This document shows, piece by piece, positions 27,121 through 36,435 of a DNA stretch of 64,000 nucleotides (positions are counted from its first letter, which is position 1; every line of letters starts with the position of its first letter). The notes under the pieces are model-generated. The model was not told where the DNA came from and did no database searches. It saw only the letters and a program-made list of their open reading frames with translations. Made by a program: the position numbers and the translations under genes. The stretch is from NVTR01 sp965237505 (GTDB taxonomy: Bacteria; Pseudomonadota; Alphaproteobacteria; Rhodobacterales; Rhodobacteraceae), in contig CBDEFR010000001.1 of the NCBI GenBank assembly GCA_965237505.1, positions 310,001-374,000 of the forward strand, in the 5' to 3' direction.

Positions 27121-28176
27121 GTGCAGCTTGACCCTTCAATAATTATTTTCCTGTCCAGCGGCCTGTTCCTGGGATGGGCGTTGGGCGCAAACGATGCGGC
27201 CAATGTTTTTGGAACTGCCGTTGGCAGCCGCATGATCCCCTGGCTCACTGCGGCACTGATTTGTTCGGTTTTTCTTGTTCTTGGTGCCGTTATTTCTGGT
27301 GCAGGTGCGACGCACACTTTGGGTAGGCTTGGCGCGATTTCAGAACCCGCCGGTGCATTCATGACAGCACTTTCGGCAGCCATAGCCGTATTTAGCATGA
27401 CCAAAGCCGGATTGCCGGTCTCGACAACGCAAGCCATCGTCGGAGGCATTGTCGGCTGGAACCTGTTTTCGGGCACTTCGACAGACACCAAAGTCCTGAC
27501 AACAATCCTTTCGACCTGGATTATTTGCCCATTGTTGGCCGCTGCAATCGCCATGATCCTTTACAGTGTGATCACCAAGATCATGCGACGCAGCAAACTT
27601 CACCTGTTGCGTGTTGATGCCTATACGCGCATCGGGCTATTTGTCGCCGGTGCTTTTGGTGCCTATTCACTTGGGGCAAACAATATTGCCAATGTGGTCG
27701 GTGTTTTTGTTCCATCTTCGCCGTTTCGAGAGTTCGATATTGGTGATTTTTATTCTGTTTCCGCGGCCCAGCAACTGTTTCTCTTGGGTGGTCTGGCCAT
27801 CGGTGTGGGCGTGTTGACCTATTCCAAAGGTGTGATGCTGACGGTCGGTGCAGGTCTGAGCCGGATATCCCCGGTGGCAGCGTTTGTCGCGGTGACATCG
27901 CATTCAATTGTGCTGTTTGTGTTTGCGTCCAGGGGACTGGAATCCTGGCTTGCCGGTCTTGGCTTGCCCACAATCCCGCTGGTGCCGGTTTCCAGTTCTC
28001 AGGCTGTGGTTGGCGCGGTGGTAGGCATCGCTGTTCTAAAAGGCATGGCCGGAATTCGCTGGCTGCTACTTGGCCGAATTGTGCTGGGATGGATTGTCAC
28101 GCCCTTTATTGCAGGCATGATTTGTTTTATTGGATTGTTCTTTTTGCAAAATGTATTTTCACAGACTGTTTATTGA
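27121..28176 (+). CDS. low-affinity inorganic phosphate transporter (Pit family)
   Basis: 351-residue integral membrane protein with the duplicated Pit signature: GANDAANVFGTAVGSR near residue 20, and GANNIANVVGVF near residue 180. Around ten hydrophobic segments are visible. It imports phosphate (as metal phosphate) with protons. It starts with GTG at 27121, directly behind the DUF47 gene, and both look intact, which stands out in this decaying stretch. Confidence 0.9.
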   Translation: MQLDPSIIIFLSSGLFLGWALGANDAANVFGTAVGSRMIPWLTAALICSVFLVLGAVISGAGATHTLGRLGAISEPAGAFMTALSAAIAVFSMTKAGLPVSTTQAIVGGIVGWNLFSGTSTDTKVLTTILSTWIICPLLAAAIAMILYSVITKIMRRSKLHLLRVDAYTRIGLFVAGAFGAYSLGANNIANVVGVFVPSSPFREFDIGDFYSVSAAQQLFLLGGLAIGVGVLTYSKGVMLTVGAGLSRISPVAAFVAVTSHSIVLFVFASRGLESWLAGLGLPTIPLVPVSSSQAVVGAVVGIAVLKGMAGIRWLLLGRIVLGWIVTPFIAGMICFIGLFFLQNVFSQTVY

Positions 28177-28219
28177 GACGAAGGGCAAAAAGTACCGACG
28201 TGCCCATAGAGCTGATAAG

Positions 28220-28264
28220 TGGCGCGCTGGGGAGGATTCGAACCCCCGACCCCTTGATTCGTAG
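28220..28264 (-). tRNA. 3' half of tRNA-Arg(ACG), attachment-site remnant
   Basis: On the minus strand the sequence gives, from the anticodon loop to the end: loop CTACGAA (anticodon ACG), TCAAG, GGGTC, T-arm GGGGG-TTCGAAT-CCTCC, acceptor CCAGCGC, G, and an encoded CCA at 28222-28220. The 5' half is missing: the bases before the loop do not pair with TCAAG. Tyrosine integrases often recombine between the anticodon loop and the 3' end of tRNA genes, and an integrase starts 165 bases away, so this is an attachment site left by an integrative element and not a working tRNA. Confidence 0.78.
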
Positions 28265-28582
28265 GCGGTTGAAATCATACCGCGGTTGCTTGCCATTCTT
28301 TGCGATGCCCAAATTCATGGCATTAATTCATTGACTTAGCACAATTCATTCCATTTCATACAACTCCATTCCGCGCTCTGAGTTGGCTACACCATGGCTA
28401 CATGCATGAATCACTGGGGAGAAATTAAGTGGCCCAACTAACTCTAAATGCAAACGTCATTGCTGAGTTGCCGCACCCTGACGCCGGGCAAAAAATTTAT
28501 TTTGAGCTACTCTCCGAAATTCGGACACTGACGTAAGCTACGATTTGTTGTTTGCTGATCTTCAACACGAAGGAGATCAGAA

Positions 28583-28876
28583 ATGTCGAAACGAAAGCAA
28601 CATCATCCAGAATTTAAGGCCAAGGTCGCACTGGAAGCCTTGAAGGGCGAGGAAACGGTATCGGAATTGGCGAGCCGCTTTGGCGTTCACCCGACAATGA
28701 TCCATCAATGGAAACGGGCCTTGCTTGAAGGCGCATCGGGTGTGTTTGAATGCAGTGCCAAGAGGATCCGTGAGATCGACGAAGAGCGGGTCAAAGAACT
28801 GCATGCCAAGATCGGGGAGCTGGCCGTCGCCAACGATTTTTTGGAACGAAAGCTCAAGCCGTGGACCGGAAAGTGA
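28583..28876 (+). CDS. IS3-family OrfA (helix-turn-helix)
   Basis: 97 residues: MSKRKQHHPEFKAKVALEAL, then EETVSELASRFGVHPTMIHQWKR, the DNA-binding helix-turn-helix, followed by a leucine-rich coiled coil (ELHAKIGELAVANDFLERKL). It overlaps orfB in the -1 frame, the usual arrangement for programmed frameshifting to OrfAB. Confidence 0.9.
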   Translation: MSKRKQHHPEFKAKVALEALKGEETVSELASRFGVHPTMIHQWKRALLEGASGVFECSAKRIREIDEERVKELHAKIGELAVANDFLERKLKPWTGK

Positions 28877-29759
28877 GGCGCAGGATGATTGAACCCGGCC
28901 ATCCTGGTCTGTCTGTCGGTAAACAATGCCAACTGCTGTCGATCTCGCGATCGTCGTTCTACTACACGCCGAAGGGCGAGACAGCGCTGAACCTCGGGCT
29001 GATGCGGCAGATCGACGAACAATTTCTTGAAACGCCTTTCTACGGTGTCCGCCAGATGACCTGGCATCTGAGGAACGAGGGCCATCTGGTGAACGAGAAA
29101 CGTATCCGTCGTCTGATGCGGCTCATGGGCCTGATGCCGATCTACCAGAAGCCTAACACCAGCAAGATGGCAAAGGGGCACAAGATTTACCCCTACCTGC
29201 TGCGGGGGCTGCGGGTGGATCGTCCAAATCAGGTCTGGTGCGCAGACATCACATACCTGCCGATGCGGTGTGGGTTTCTCTATCTGGTAGCCATCATGGA
29301 CTGGCACACCCGTAAGGTACTGGCCTGGCGTATCTCGAACACACTGGAGGCCACTTCTGCGTCGAGGCATTGACTGAGGCAATCCACCGCTTCGGCCCGC
29401 CCGGGATCGTGAACACCGATCAAGGCAGCCAGTTCACATCCTTTGCCTGGACCGATTGTGCGAAACGGGCTGGGGCCAGAATATCGATGGATGGCAAGGG
29501 TCGGTTCCTCGACAACATCTTCATAGAACGGCTCTGGCGATCGATGAAATACGAGTGCGTTTACTTGTATGCATGGCAAAGTGGTTCAGAAGCAAAGGCA
29601 GGGATCAAGAAATGGATGGAATTTTACAATCACAAACGCCCGCATTCGGCTCTTGGCGGCAAGCCGCCAGCCGTGGTCTATTGGCAAACAAATGAAACAA
29701 ACAATCCAGATCAGCAGATGCAAAAAGTAGCTTATTTTACGCCGAACCCTGTCCAATGA
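28861..29759 (+). pseudogene. IS3-family OrfB transposase, one-base deletion
   Basis: rve-type DDE transposase. The first part has QVWCADITYLPM (first Asp). After SNTLEA the frame breaks near 29353, where CTTCTGCGTCGAGGC is preceded by GCCA in place of the expected GCCGA. The rest follows in another frame, with VNTDQGSQFTS (second Asp) and DNIFIERLWRSMKYE (Glu). Inactive. Confidence 0.88.
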
Positions 29760-29809
29760 TTGGGGAGTGGCTCAGTTCGATACAAAGGTTAGAGGTTTTG
29801 GTGTCCGTG

Positions 29810-30999
29810 CTTACCACCCTTCAATTTAGCGAATTAAGCTTACCATCTGTCCACATGCTGTGATTCAAGGAGTCTCCTGTTATAGAATTGGAGATGTTGT
29901 ATGGTTGTTTCATTGGGTTTTTCTGGGGTAAACGAAGCTATCAAGGCTGATTTTATAGAGCGGCTTCCAAAGTTTCATAAATCCCGCTGCGAAGGCCTTA
30001 CACTGCTTTCGAGCATCGTTCTTGATGTGCGAAGTGCGAATTTGATGGAATTATCGGCGGCTTTACCGCGTCACATCGGCACAAAAGATCATCGGTACCA
30101 GTATGGTTCCCGTGTTTTGAGCAATTCCCACATTGATTGCGCGGAAATCATGCAGGCCTATGCTGGAGATGTATTCACCCGTTTGGCCTCCAACGGAGAG
30201 ACCATCGTTTTGATGATGGATCAAAGCCATATCAATGACGGACATGAAGTCTTGATGCTGTCAGTGCGCATGCGTGATCGCGCCTTGCCTGTGGCTTGGC
30301 GCGTGCGCAAGACAAAAGGCAATATTGGGTTTTCTCTCCAAAAAGAGTTACTGGACAGCATTCAGGATTGGATGCCTGAAGGGGCTGATGTCATGTTAAC
30401 GGGTGATCGATTTTATGGCACAGAAAGGTTAATCCATTGGTGTCAGGACGCTGGTTGGGGATATCGTATTCGCCTGAAGGGCAACCTGACTTTGCAGCAC
30501 CAAGGTGGCGAGCTGTCTTGCATTGAAATCAGGGAGCTGATGCCGCAAGGGCTTATAAACGCGGAACTTTATGGATCAGGTGTGTTTACGAATATCGGAG
30601 TATTGCACGACGATGGTCACCCTGAGCCCTGGATCATCGCTATGAATGCAAAGCCTTCACAATACACGGTTCTCGATTATGGAATGCGATGGGGTATTGA
30701 AGCTATGTTCTCGGACTTCAAGACCCGTGGATTTGGCATCGCGCAAAGCCAAATCAAAAAGCCAGACCGACTGGAAAGGCTTATCCTTGTCATGGCAATA
30801 GCCATGTACTGGGCGGTTTCAACGGGCGCAGCAGATGAACAAATAGTCGCCGAAAGCGGCGAAAAAAGGGGATTCGCAAAACCCGAAGATCACTCTGCTC
30901 CCTCTTCAAACAGGGCCTGCGGTTCCTGCGCAGATGCTTCATAGGATATGAGAAAATCCCTAAATTATGGCAAGTTTGGATTTTTTGAAGGGTGGTAAG
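29810..30999 (+). mobile_element. IS4-family element, copy 2 (intact)
   Basis: 1190 bp with ends CTTACCACCC / GGGTGGTAAG and a 9-bp target duplication GTGTCCGTG (29801-29809 and 31000-31008). Removing it restores FGVRVTKASKSYI in the integrase. This copy defines the true ends of the element and is the reference for the copies at 19064, 40747 and 47834. Confidence 0.95.
29901..30944 (+). CDS. IS4-family transposase
   Basis: 347 residues, intact. Catalytic-type Asp residues are in VLMMDQSHIND and VMLTGDRFYGTERLI; the late YREK-like region is YGMRWGIEAMFSDFKTRGFGIAQSQI, with the Glu in IEAMF. Nearly identical to the copy at 47889-48932. Confidence 0.92.
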   Translation: MVVSLGFSGVNEAIKADFIERLPKFHKSRCEGLTLLSSIVLDVRSANLMELSAALPRHIGTKDHRYQYGSRVLSNSHIDCAEIMQAYAGDVFTRLASNGETIVLMMDQSHINDGHEVLMLSVRMRDRALPVAWRVRKTKGNIGFSLQKELLDSIQDWMPEGADVMLTGDRFYGTERLIHWCQDAGWGYRIRLKGNLTLQHQGGELSCIEIRELMPQGLINAELYGSGVFTNIGVLHDDGHPEPWIIAMNAKPSQYTVLDYGMRWGIEAMFSDFKTRGFGIAQSQIKKPDRLERLILVMAIAMYWAVSTGAADEQIVAESGEKRGFAKPEDHSAPSSNRACGSCADAS

Positions 31000-31094
31000 G
31001 TGTCCGTGTGACCAAGGCATCAAAAAGCTATATTGCGGAAAGCCGAGTATCAGGACGAAAACGCCGTGTTACCATCGGATCAAGCACCGCACTA

Positions 31095-32140
31095 GAGCAT
31101 TTCCGGCCAGCTTAGAATCAAACTCGGGTTTACGAATTGAGCTTCTTCTGATTCAAGGAATCAGGAGGTGTTATCATGGCTTTATCTCAGGATTTACGAC
31201 TTCGTATTGTTGATTTGGTTGCGTCGGGTGTATCGCGTCGCGAAGCGGCACGGCAGTTTAAAGTAAGCGCCAGTTCGGCCATTCGGTTTGTCAGGCAGGC
31301 CATGGAAGTTGGCCATGTTGGTTTGAAAGCGCCGAAGAAACGCAAGAGCAAACTTGATCCGTATCGCGCTGACATGATTGGTTGGATCGGCAAACAGCCG
31401 GATCTGACATTGGCCGAACTATGTGCCCGCTTATATGAGATATATGGCCTGCGTGCCGGCTCTTCAACGCTGGATGACTGGCTGCGTGCTAATCAGATCA
31501 CTTATAAAAAAAACGGCTCACGCCAGTGAACAGGAGCGGGTTGATGTGCGGGCCAAACGCCGCCGTTGGCGAAAACGCCAGGATTGGCTGAAGCATCACC
31601 TGCATCTGTTGGGCAGGATCGTGTTCATTGATGAAACCGGGTTGAACACAAAAATGGCCCGGCTTCGAGGGCGGTCTGCAAAAGGTCAGCGGCTGATAGC
31701 TTCAATCCCCCATGGCCACTGGAAAACCATGACTTTCATTGCCGGTCTGCGCCATGATGGCATGACGGCTCCATGGGTACTGGACGGCCCGATGGATGGT
31801 CCCGCATTCATCACCTACATCAAAACCCAACTCGCACCGACCCTGCAAAAGGGCGATGTTGTGGTGATGGATAATCTGCCCGCTCACAAGGTTGCCGCAG
31901 CCAATGCAGCAATCAGGGAGCGCGGCGCATGGCTGCTATTCCTGCCACCATATTCGCCGGATCTGAACCCAATCGAGCTGGCTTTCTCAAAGCTCAAAGC
32001 ACACATGAAGAGATTGGCCGCGAGAACCGTTGACACCTTGTGGAAAGGTGTCGGCGAAATCCTCGAACTGTTCTCAAAACAGGAATGTGCAAACTTCTTC
32101 GCAGCATCCGGATATGGACCAAACTAAACCGGAAATGCTC
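31095..32140 (+). mobile_element. IS630-family element
   Basis: 1046 bp with ends GAGCATTTCCGG / ACCGGAAATGCTC, flanked by the TA duplication (31093-31094 and 32141-32142) that this family always makes. Inserted in the integrase between ...GSSTAL and GVDDARR. Confidence 0.95.
31176..32127 (+). CDS. IS630-family transposase in two overlapping frames
   Basis: The first frame (31176-31529) has the helix-turn-helix RIVDLVASGVSRREAARQFKVSASS. The second frame, ending at 32127, has the DDE core: FIDETGLNTKMAR, VVMDNLPAHK, and SPDLNPIELAFSKLK with the Glu. The two meet at a run of eight A's (31506-31513), a typical place for transcriptional slippage or ribosomal frameshifting in IS630 elements, so the element may well be active. 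Confidence 0.88.
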
Positions 32141-32379
32141 TAGGGGTCGATGATGCCAGAAGGGAAGCTAAAAAGTTATTGGGGCAAATGGCAGCAGACG
32201 TTGACCCGAACGCGGCAAAGGCTGAGGCGCGCGCGAGGTCGATCACCTTGGCGCAAGCCCTCGATCTGTATCTGGCGGGCCGGGAACTTAGAGATGCAAC
32301 TGACCTGCTCCCCGAAAACTGGTCCATTTGAAAGGAGGATCTGTTCGCTTAATGTTCACGAGAACTAGGAGAACAGAGA

Positions 32380-32646
32380 ATGCGCAAGTCACGGTTTAGC
32401 GAAGAGCAGATTGTTCGGATCATTCAGGAGTATGCGGCGGGTGCGAAAGTGTCCGAGTTGTGCCGTAAGCACGGTATGTCGGATGCCACCTTTTACAAAT
32501 GGAAAGCCAGGTATGGCGGCCTTCAGATTTCCGATGTCAGGCGGCTGAAAGACCTGGAATCGGAGAACGGCAAGCTGAAGAAGCTGCTGGCCGAAACCAT
32601 GCTTGATAATGCTGGCCTGAAAGGGCTTCTGGCAAAAAACTTCTGA
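32380..32646 (+). CDS. IS3-family (IS407-type) OrfA
   Basis: 88 residues: MRKSRFSEEQIVRIIQEYAAGAKVSELCRKHGMSDATFYKWKARYGG is the standard IS407-group helix-turn-helix, followed by a leucine zipper (RLKDLESENGKLKKLLAE). GGAGAACAGAGA precedes the ATG. Confidence 0.92.
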   Translation: MRKSRFSEEQIVRIIQEYAAGAKVSELCRKHGMSDATFYKWKARYGGLQISDVRRLKDLESENGKLKKLLAETMLDNAGLKGLLAKNF

Positions 32647-32672
32647 AGCCTGCAAGCCGCCGGGAAGCAGTC

Positions 32673-33539
32673 ATGGTTCTTTGCCGTGACTATCAGTTTT
32701 CAACTCGGCGGGCCTGTGGGCTGATTGGGTTTTCCAGATCGAGTAATGAATACAGAGGAAGGCCGGATCGCCATGCGAGGATACGGGAACGGCTGGTCAC
32801 GCTTTCCGGCAAACACCGACGCTATGGCTATCGCATGTTGCATGCCAAGCTTGGCCAGGAGGGTTTCAAGGTGAACGTGAAAGTGGTGGAGCGACTTTAC
32901 CGAGAGGAGCGCCTGACCCTGCGCCGCCGCAATCGCAAGAAAATCCCCAAGGGCGTGCGCGAAGGCGCCTGGTGCCCGATCGCCGCCAACCAGCGGTGGA
33001 GCCTGGACTTCACCATGGATGCGCTCGCCAACGGCAGGAAGTTCCGCACCGTCAATCTGAAAGACGACTGCACACGGGAATGTCCGGCGATTGATGTGGC
33101 CCTGTCGATCCCCGGCTCCCGCGTGGTGGAAATGCTGGAACGGGTGGCTCGTGAGCGGGGGTACCCGGATGTTCTGACCGTTGACAATGGGCCTGAACTA
33201 CGAGGCCGCGCGCTTGATGGCTGGGCAGATGATCACGGCGTGCAGCTCTACTTCATCGACCCGGGCAAGCCGACCCAGAACGCCTACATCGAAAGTTTCA
33301 ACGGCCGGTTTCGCGAAGAATGCCTGAACTTGAACTGGTTCACCTCGCTGGCCGAGGCAGAAAGGATCATCGAGGACTGGCGGATCGATTACAATCAAAA
33401 CCGGCCCCACTCTTCGCTGAACTATCAAACCCCGGAAGAATTTGCCGCAAACAGGCCTTTCCATAAACCGCAATGGGCAGCGACGCTTGAGCTATCTGAA
33501 GGCTCCGCGCCACCGCCCATTGCTCACGCCGCCGAATAA
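32673..33539 (+). CDS. IS3-family (IS407-type) OrfB transposase
   Basis: 288 residues from the first ATG. In practice it is made as an OrfAB fusion by -1 frameshifting, since the frame opens upstream of 32673. The core has RWSLDFTMDAL, LTVDNGPELRGRALDGW and PTQNAYIESFNGRFREECL with the DDE residues, and ends with the usual RPHSSLNYQTPEEFA. Confidence 0.92.
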   Translation: MVLCRDYQFSTRRACGLIGFSRSSNEYRGRPDRHARIRERLVTLSGKHRRYGYRMLHAKLGQEGFKVNVKVVERLYREERLTLRRRNRKKIPKGVREGAWCPIAANQRWSLDFTMDALANGRKFRTVNLKDDCTRECPAIDVALSIPGSRVVEMLERVARERGYPDVLTVDNGPELRGRALDGWADDHGVQLYFIDPGKPTQNAYIESFNGRFREECLNLNWFTSLAEAERIIEDWRIDYNQNRPHSSLNYQTPEEFAANRPFHKPQWAATLELSEGSAPPPIAHAAE

Positions 33540-33599
33540 TGGCAAACAAAAGAGGAACAGAGTCTACCTAAAAGTGGCCCTCAAATTGGGGGCAGGTCA

Positions 33600-34135
33600 C
33601 CCATGGTCTTGACCAGATCATCCACTGATCGCGTTGAGACGCCCTGAATGTAGGCTTCCTGGATCACCGCGGTCATTGCTTTCTCCGAGGCCCGGCGTGG
33701 TTCCGGAAACTCCGGGAAATACGTCCCCTTGCGCAGTTTCGGGATCTGAACATCAACGGTCCCGGCGCGGGTTTCCCATCGGCGCGGGCGATATCCGTTC
33801 CGGTGGTTCACCCGCCCGGCCGAGCGTTCATGCACCCCGGCACCGCACAGCTGATCCACATCCAGTGCCATCAACCGGTCGGCAACAAAACCCAGCATCT
33901 CGGCCAAAATCTGATGATCGGCGGTCTCGGAAAGAAGCGCCTTCAGCGCGGCGGTTTCTGATATCGTCTCCTTGGTCATGGGTGATCTCCTCGATCGGTA
34001 GGTCAGGTTGCAACCCAAACCCTACCGGAGAACGTCCATGGCCGCCCAGCAACCCGCGCGGACTTCGCCTGAGCTACGCGCGAGGCTCCACTCAGCCCGC
34101 GCTAACGTCGGAATTACACCACGTCCGGGGGCACT
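33600..34135 (-). pseudogene. IS256-family transposase, N-terminal fragment
   Basis: The coding part from the ATG at 33979 reads MTKETISETAALKALLSETA, then MLGFVADRLMALDVDQLCGAG and HRNGYRPRRWETRAGTVDVQIPKLR, and SEKAMTAVIQEAYIQGVSTRSVDDLVKTMG, the conserved start of IS256 transposases. It is cut by the IS3 element at 33600. The upstream end of the element probably lies near 34135 (GTAGTGCCCCCGGACGTGG region). Confidence 0.85.
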
Positions 34136-34700
34136 ACCTTATTTCATATCGAACCCGTGTGTGCCGTTGACGGTCTTGTCCCCAAGTTGCGGTGAAGATC
34201 GGAAGTTTTTCATGGTGAGTTTTGATATTGGTATCGTGGCAGGGGCTGCAGGCAGAAATTCTTTCTTGTTGGCGTGGGACTCGACTTGAACCCGGATCCT
34301 TTTCTCAGGGGCGATTGCGACCACCAACCCATATTTGTCGCCGTCAGCTTACGACTTATCCCAGTTGGTTTTGCCTCGGCCGTGGTTCACCTGGCAACGG
34401 ATTGAGTGTTGGTCCTTGATCAGTCGCCATCGTTGTTTGGGTGGGGCCATCCAGGCTGTGTATGGTTTTCTCAAGCCCGTGCCTGCGGCTGCACTTCGGG
34501 AATTGCACTTCACGCCCGGTCATCCCCGATCCCCTTTTGTTTTCTGGCAGATGGTTTGTCGCTCGGGCGCGGTCCGGTCGTTCCCTCGGCTTCGCCTCGG
34601 CAAGCAGAATGACGGTTTCCACCCATAGGGCGGAGCCTCCGACATTCAGCTTGCGCCCCGACCTTTTGCGCCCGAGCGGTTCACAATCCATCGAAAACAA
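34136..34700. other. no confident gene; possible minus-strand coding remnant
   Basis: A minus-strand frame from about 34345 down to 34139 reads GLVVAIAPEKRIRVQVESHAN and then KKEFLPAAPATIPISKLTMKN. It has a protein-like composition but matches nothing I recognise and lacks a clear start. The rest, up to the small gene at 34714, is a non-coding leader with GGCTTCGCC-type repeats. Confidence 0.4.
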
Positions 34701-34713
34701 AAGGAGATCGATA

Positions 34714-34923
34714 ATAACCAACTACATTCTCACCATTCCCGTCGCCTACACAGACAAAGCCGACGTCGAGAAGAAAACTTTCCGCCGCGTCGGCGTGGTG
34801 TTTGAAAACACCCGCAATGATGGTTCCGGCGAAAAACTCCTGAACATCAAATTGGATTTTCCGATTGGTGTCACAGAGCTGGTGGGCTTCCCGCCCAAGG
34901 CGGATGAAACTGCCGACGAATAA
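34714..34923 (+). CDS. small accessory protein with ATA at the start position
   Basis: 69 residues: TNYILTIPVAYTDKADVEKK, FRRVGVVFENTRNDGSGEKL, then LDFPIGVTELVGFPPKA. It lies just upstream of a conserved small phage/plasmid-type gene and ardC, so it is part of the same mobile-element cargo. A good Shine-Dalgarno (AAGGAG, 34701-34706) stands 7 bases before an ATA codon at 34714-34716, where ATG is expected. No ATG, GTG or TTG fits nearby. Either the start was lost by a G to A change or a rare ATA start is used. A terminator follows directly. Function unknown. Confidence 0.6.
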   Translation: MTNYILTIPVAYTDKADVEKKTFRRVGVVFENTRNDGSGEKLLNIKLDFPIGVTELVGFPPKADETADE

Positions 34924-34938
34924 CAAGCCAGATAATCG

Positions 34939-34967
34939 GGGGCGGTCCCAGGATCGCCCCTTTCTTT
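34939..34967 (+). terminator. intrinsic terminator after the small accessory gene
   Basis: Stem GGGGCG / CGCCCC (34939-34944 with 34955-34960), extended inward by GTCC/GGAT pairs, followed by TTTCTTT. It starts 16 bases after the stop at 34923. Confidence 0.8.
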
Positions 34968-35375
34968 GGTGATCCTGGATAAAGCCGCTTATGCGCGGCT
35001 ATATCTCGATCTCTGAACGGCCACCTGGCTGAATTGGTTACATTGAGCGGAAGGACGGTGCGCCGGTTTCCCGGCCCCCATTCCTGCGATTGGCAGTGGA
35101 CACGCGCCATGCGCACGCGAAGACTTTTCCTATCTTTTGCCACCGGGGTTCGGACAAGCCGAACGCCGCAGTGGCGATGCTTTAGGACCCGCAGGGTCCT
35201 CCCGCCCGCAACGAAAACAGACCCGGGCCGTGTCCTCGGCTGGCGCCTGCGGGCCGCACCACCCCGGGGCGATTTTCATGGCAGTTGCTCACCCCGGCAC
35301 TTCGCCAGTGGGTCAGGTTTTAGAGGCTTGCGCTTTCAGCGCTTGCTCAAAACCAGAGCAAAAGGGACGTACACC
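34968..35375. other. non-coding leader, about 400 bases
   Basis: No gene supported. Short hairpin-forming repeats are present (GGACCCGCAGGGTCC near 35187, and CTTGCGCTTTCAGCGCTTG near 35328), as is common in front of plasmid-type cargo genes. Confidence 0.5.
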
Positions 35376-35735
35376 ATGGGACTTGATCAATTCGCCTATC
35401 TTAAATCGGCCGGGCAAGACGCAACACCGAAATTCATCTGGCGCAAGCATTCCAAGCTGCAGGTGTTCATGGAAATTCTGTTCGCCGGTAAAACCGGGCA
35501 GGGCGCACATGAACTCAATTGCCAGGAAATGACCTTAACGCTGGACGATCTGAGCACGTTGGAGCGGCTGATTGTCAATGTTGATTTGCCCCATTGCGAC
35601 GGCGGTTTCTTTTACGGTCACCAGTTTCAGGAGGAGGCGGCGGCGGAATACGCCGAGCAGGATGCGGCGTTTTGCGCGTGGGCCAAATCCCAGATCACCG
35701 CAGGTGAAACCGTCATTTATTCGTGCTGGTGGTGA
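35376..35735 (+). CDS. conserved phage/plasmid protein of unknown function
   Basis: 119 residues from the ATG at 35376. It follows a pattern seen in small proteins of phages and plasmids: MGLDQFAYLK at the start, FIWRKHSKLQVFMEILF, ELNCQEMTLTLDDLSTLERLI, DLPHCDGGFFYGHQFQEE, and a C-terminal VIYSCWW. These are often mis-named phosphoglycerate kinase. The role is unknown. It ends 11 bases before ardC and is probably co-transcribed with it. Confidence 0.7.
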   Translation: MGLDQFAYLKSAGQDATPKFIWRKHSKLQVFMEILFAGKTGQGAHELNCQEMTLTLDDLSTLERLIVNVDLPHCDGGFFYGHQFQEEAAAEYAEQDAAFCAWAKSQITAGETVIYSCWW

Positions 35736-36435
35736 GGAGACATGCCATGAAAAAGAAATTCGATATCCGCGAAAGCGTTACCCAGAAAATCATATCAACC
35801 ATCGAAGCAGGCACACCGCCGTGGCGCAAACCCTGGACCGGCTCAACCGCAGGTGCTGCATTCCCTATTCGTTCAACCGGTGAGCAGTATCGCGGCATCA
35901 ACATTCTGTTGCTGTGGTGTGTCGCCCATGAGCGCGGCTATGCGTCCGCCCATTGGTTCACCTACAAGCAGGCCAGCGATCAGGGCGCACAGGTCAGGAA
36001 AGGCGAAAAGGCTTCAACGGTGGTCAAATATGGCACCATAGAGCGCGAGGATGAACAGGGCGCAGAGCAGAACATTCCCTACTTGCGTGCCTACCGGGTG
36101 TTCAACGCCGATCAGATTGAGGGCTTGCCGGAGGAGTTTTATCGAAAACCGGGACCGCCCCGCGATCTGGGCACAACTGTTGATCCCGCTCTTGAGGCGT
36201 TCTTTGACGGTCTTGGGGTTCCGATAGATACAAGCGAAGACCCACGGGCCTATTACAACCGCCAAAACGACCGCATCCATATGCCACCAGTCGCGACCTT
36301 CTTTGATGTCGCCGGATATTATGGAACACTGGCCCATGAGACTGCGCATGCGACCGGCCATCAAACCCGGCTTGATCGGTTCAAAAAGTGCCAAGCCAAA
36401 ACCGACTATGCGTTTGAGGAACTGGTGGCTTTATC

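Larger units (their letters stand above)
28503..29774 (+). mobile_element. IS3-family element A, inactive
   Basis: Imperfect ends TGAGCTACTC / GAGTGGCTCA, with further similarity inward, 1272 bp, inserted in the integrase. No exact target duplication (TTT against GTT). It contains orfA and a broken orfB. Confidence 0.82.
28429..32300 (+). pseudogene. tyrosine integrase N-terminal part, cut by four IS elements
   Basis: Four coding pieces survive: 28429-28502, 29778-29809, 31009-31094 and 32143-32300. Joined in order, with target duplications removed, they give about 117 codons in one uninterrupted frame. It starts with GTG and AQLTLNANVIAELPHPDAG, passes through DTKVRGFGVRVTKASKSYIAE, RKRRVTIGSSTALGVDDARR and LLGQMAADVDPNAAKAEARA, and ends LAQALDLYLAGRELRDATDL. 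This is the arm-binding (DUF4102-like) and early core-binding part of a P4/lambda-type integrase. The catalytic C-terminal domain is gone, cut off by the last IS3 element. GGGGAGAAATTAA precedes the GTG. Confidence 0.88.
32301..33599 (+). mobile_element. IS3-family element B (IS407-type), intact
   Basis: 1299 bp with ends TGACCTGCTCCCC / GGGGGCAGGTCA. The left flank is integrase and the right flank is an IS256 transposase fragment. There is no target duplication, so a deletion or recombination has removed what lay between, including the rest of the integrase. Confidence 0.9.

Noticed and set aside
28089..28334. Open frame containing GRIRTPDPLIRR downstream of the phosphate transporter
   Set aside because: This peptide is the well-known artefact of reading through a tRNA 3' end; the DNA here is the tRNA-Arg fragment on the other strand.
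35034..35375. N-terminal extension of the MGLDQFAYLK protein
   Set aside because: The upstream sequence is hairpin-rich and non-coding in character; the family starts at MGLD.
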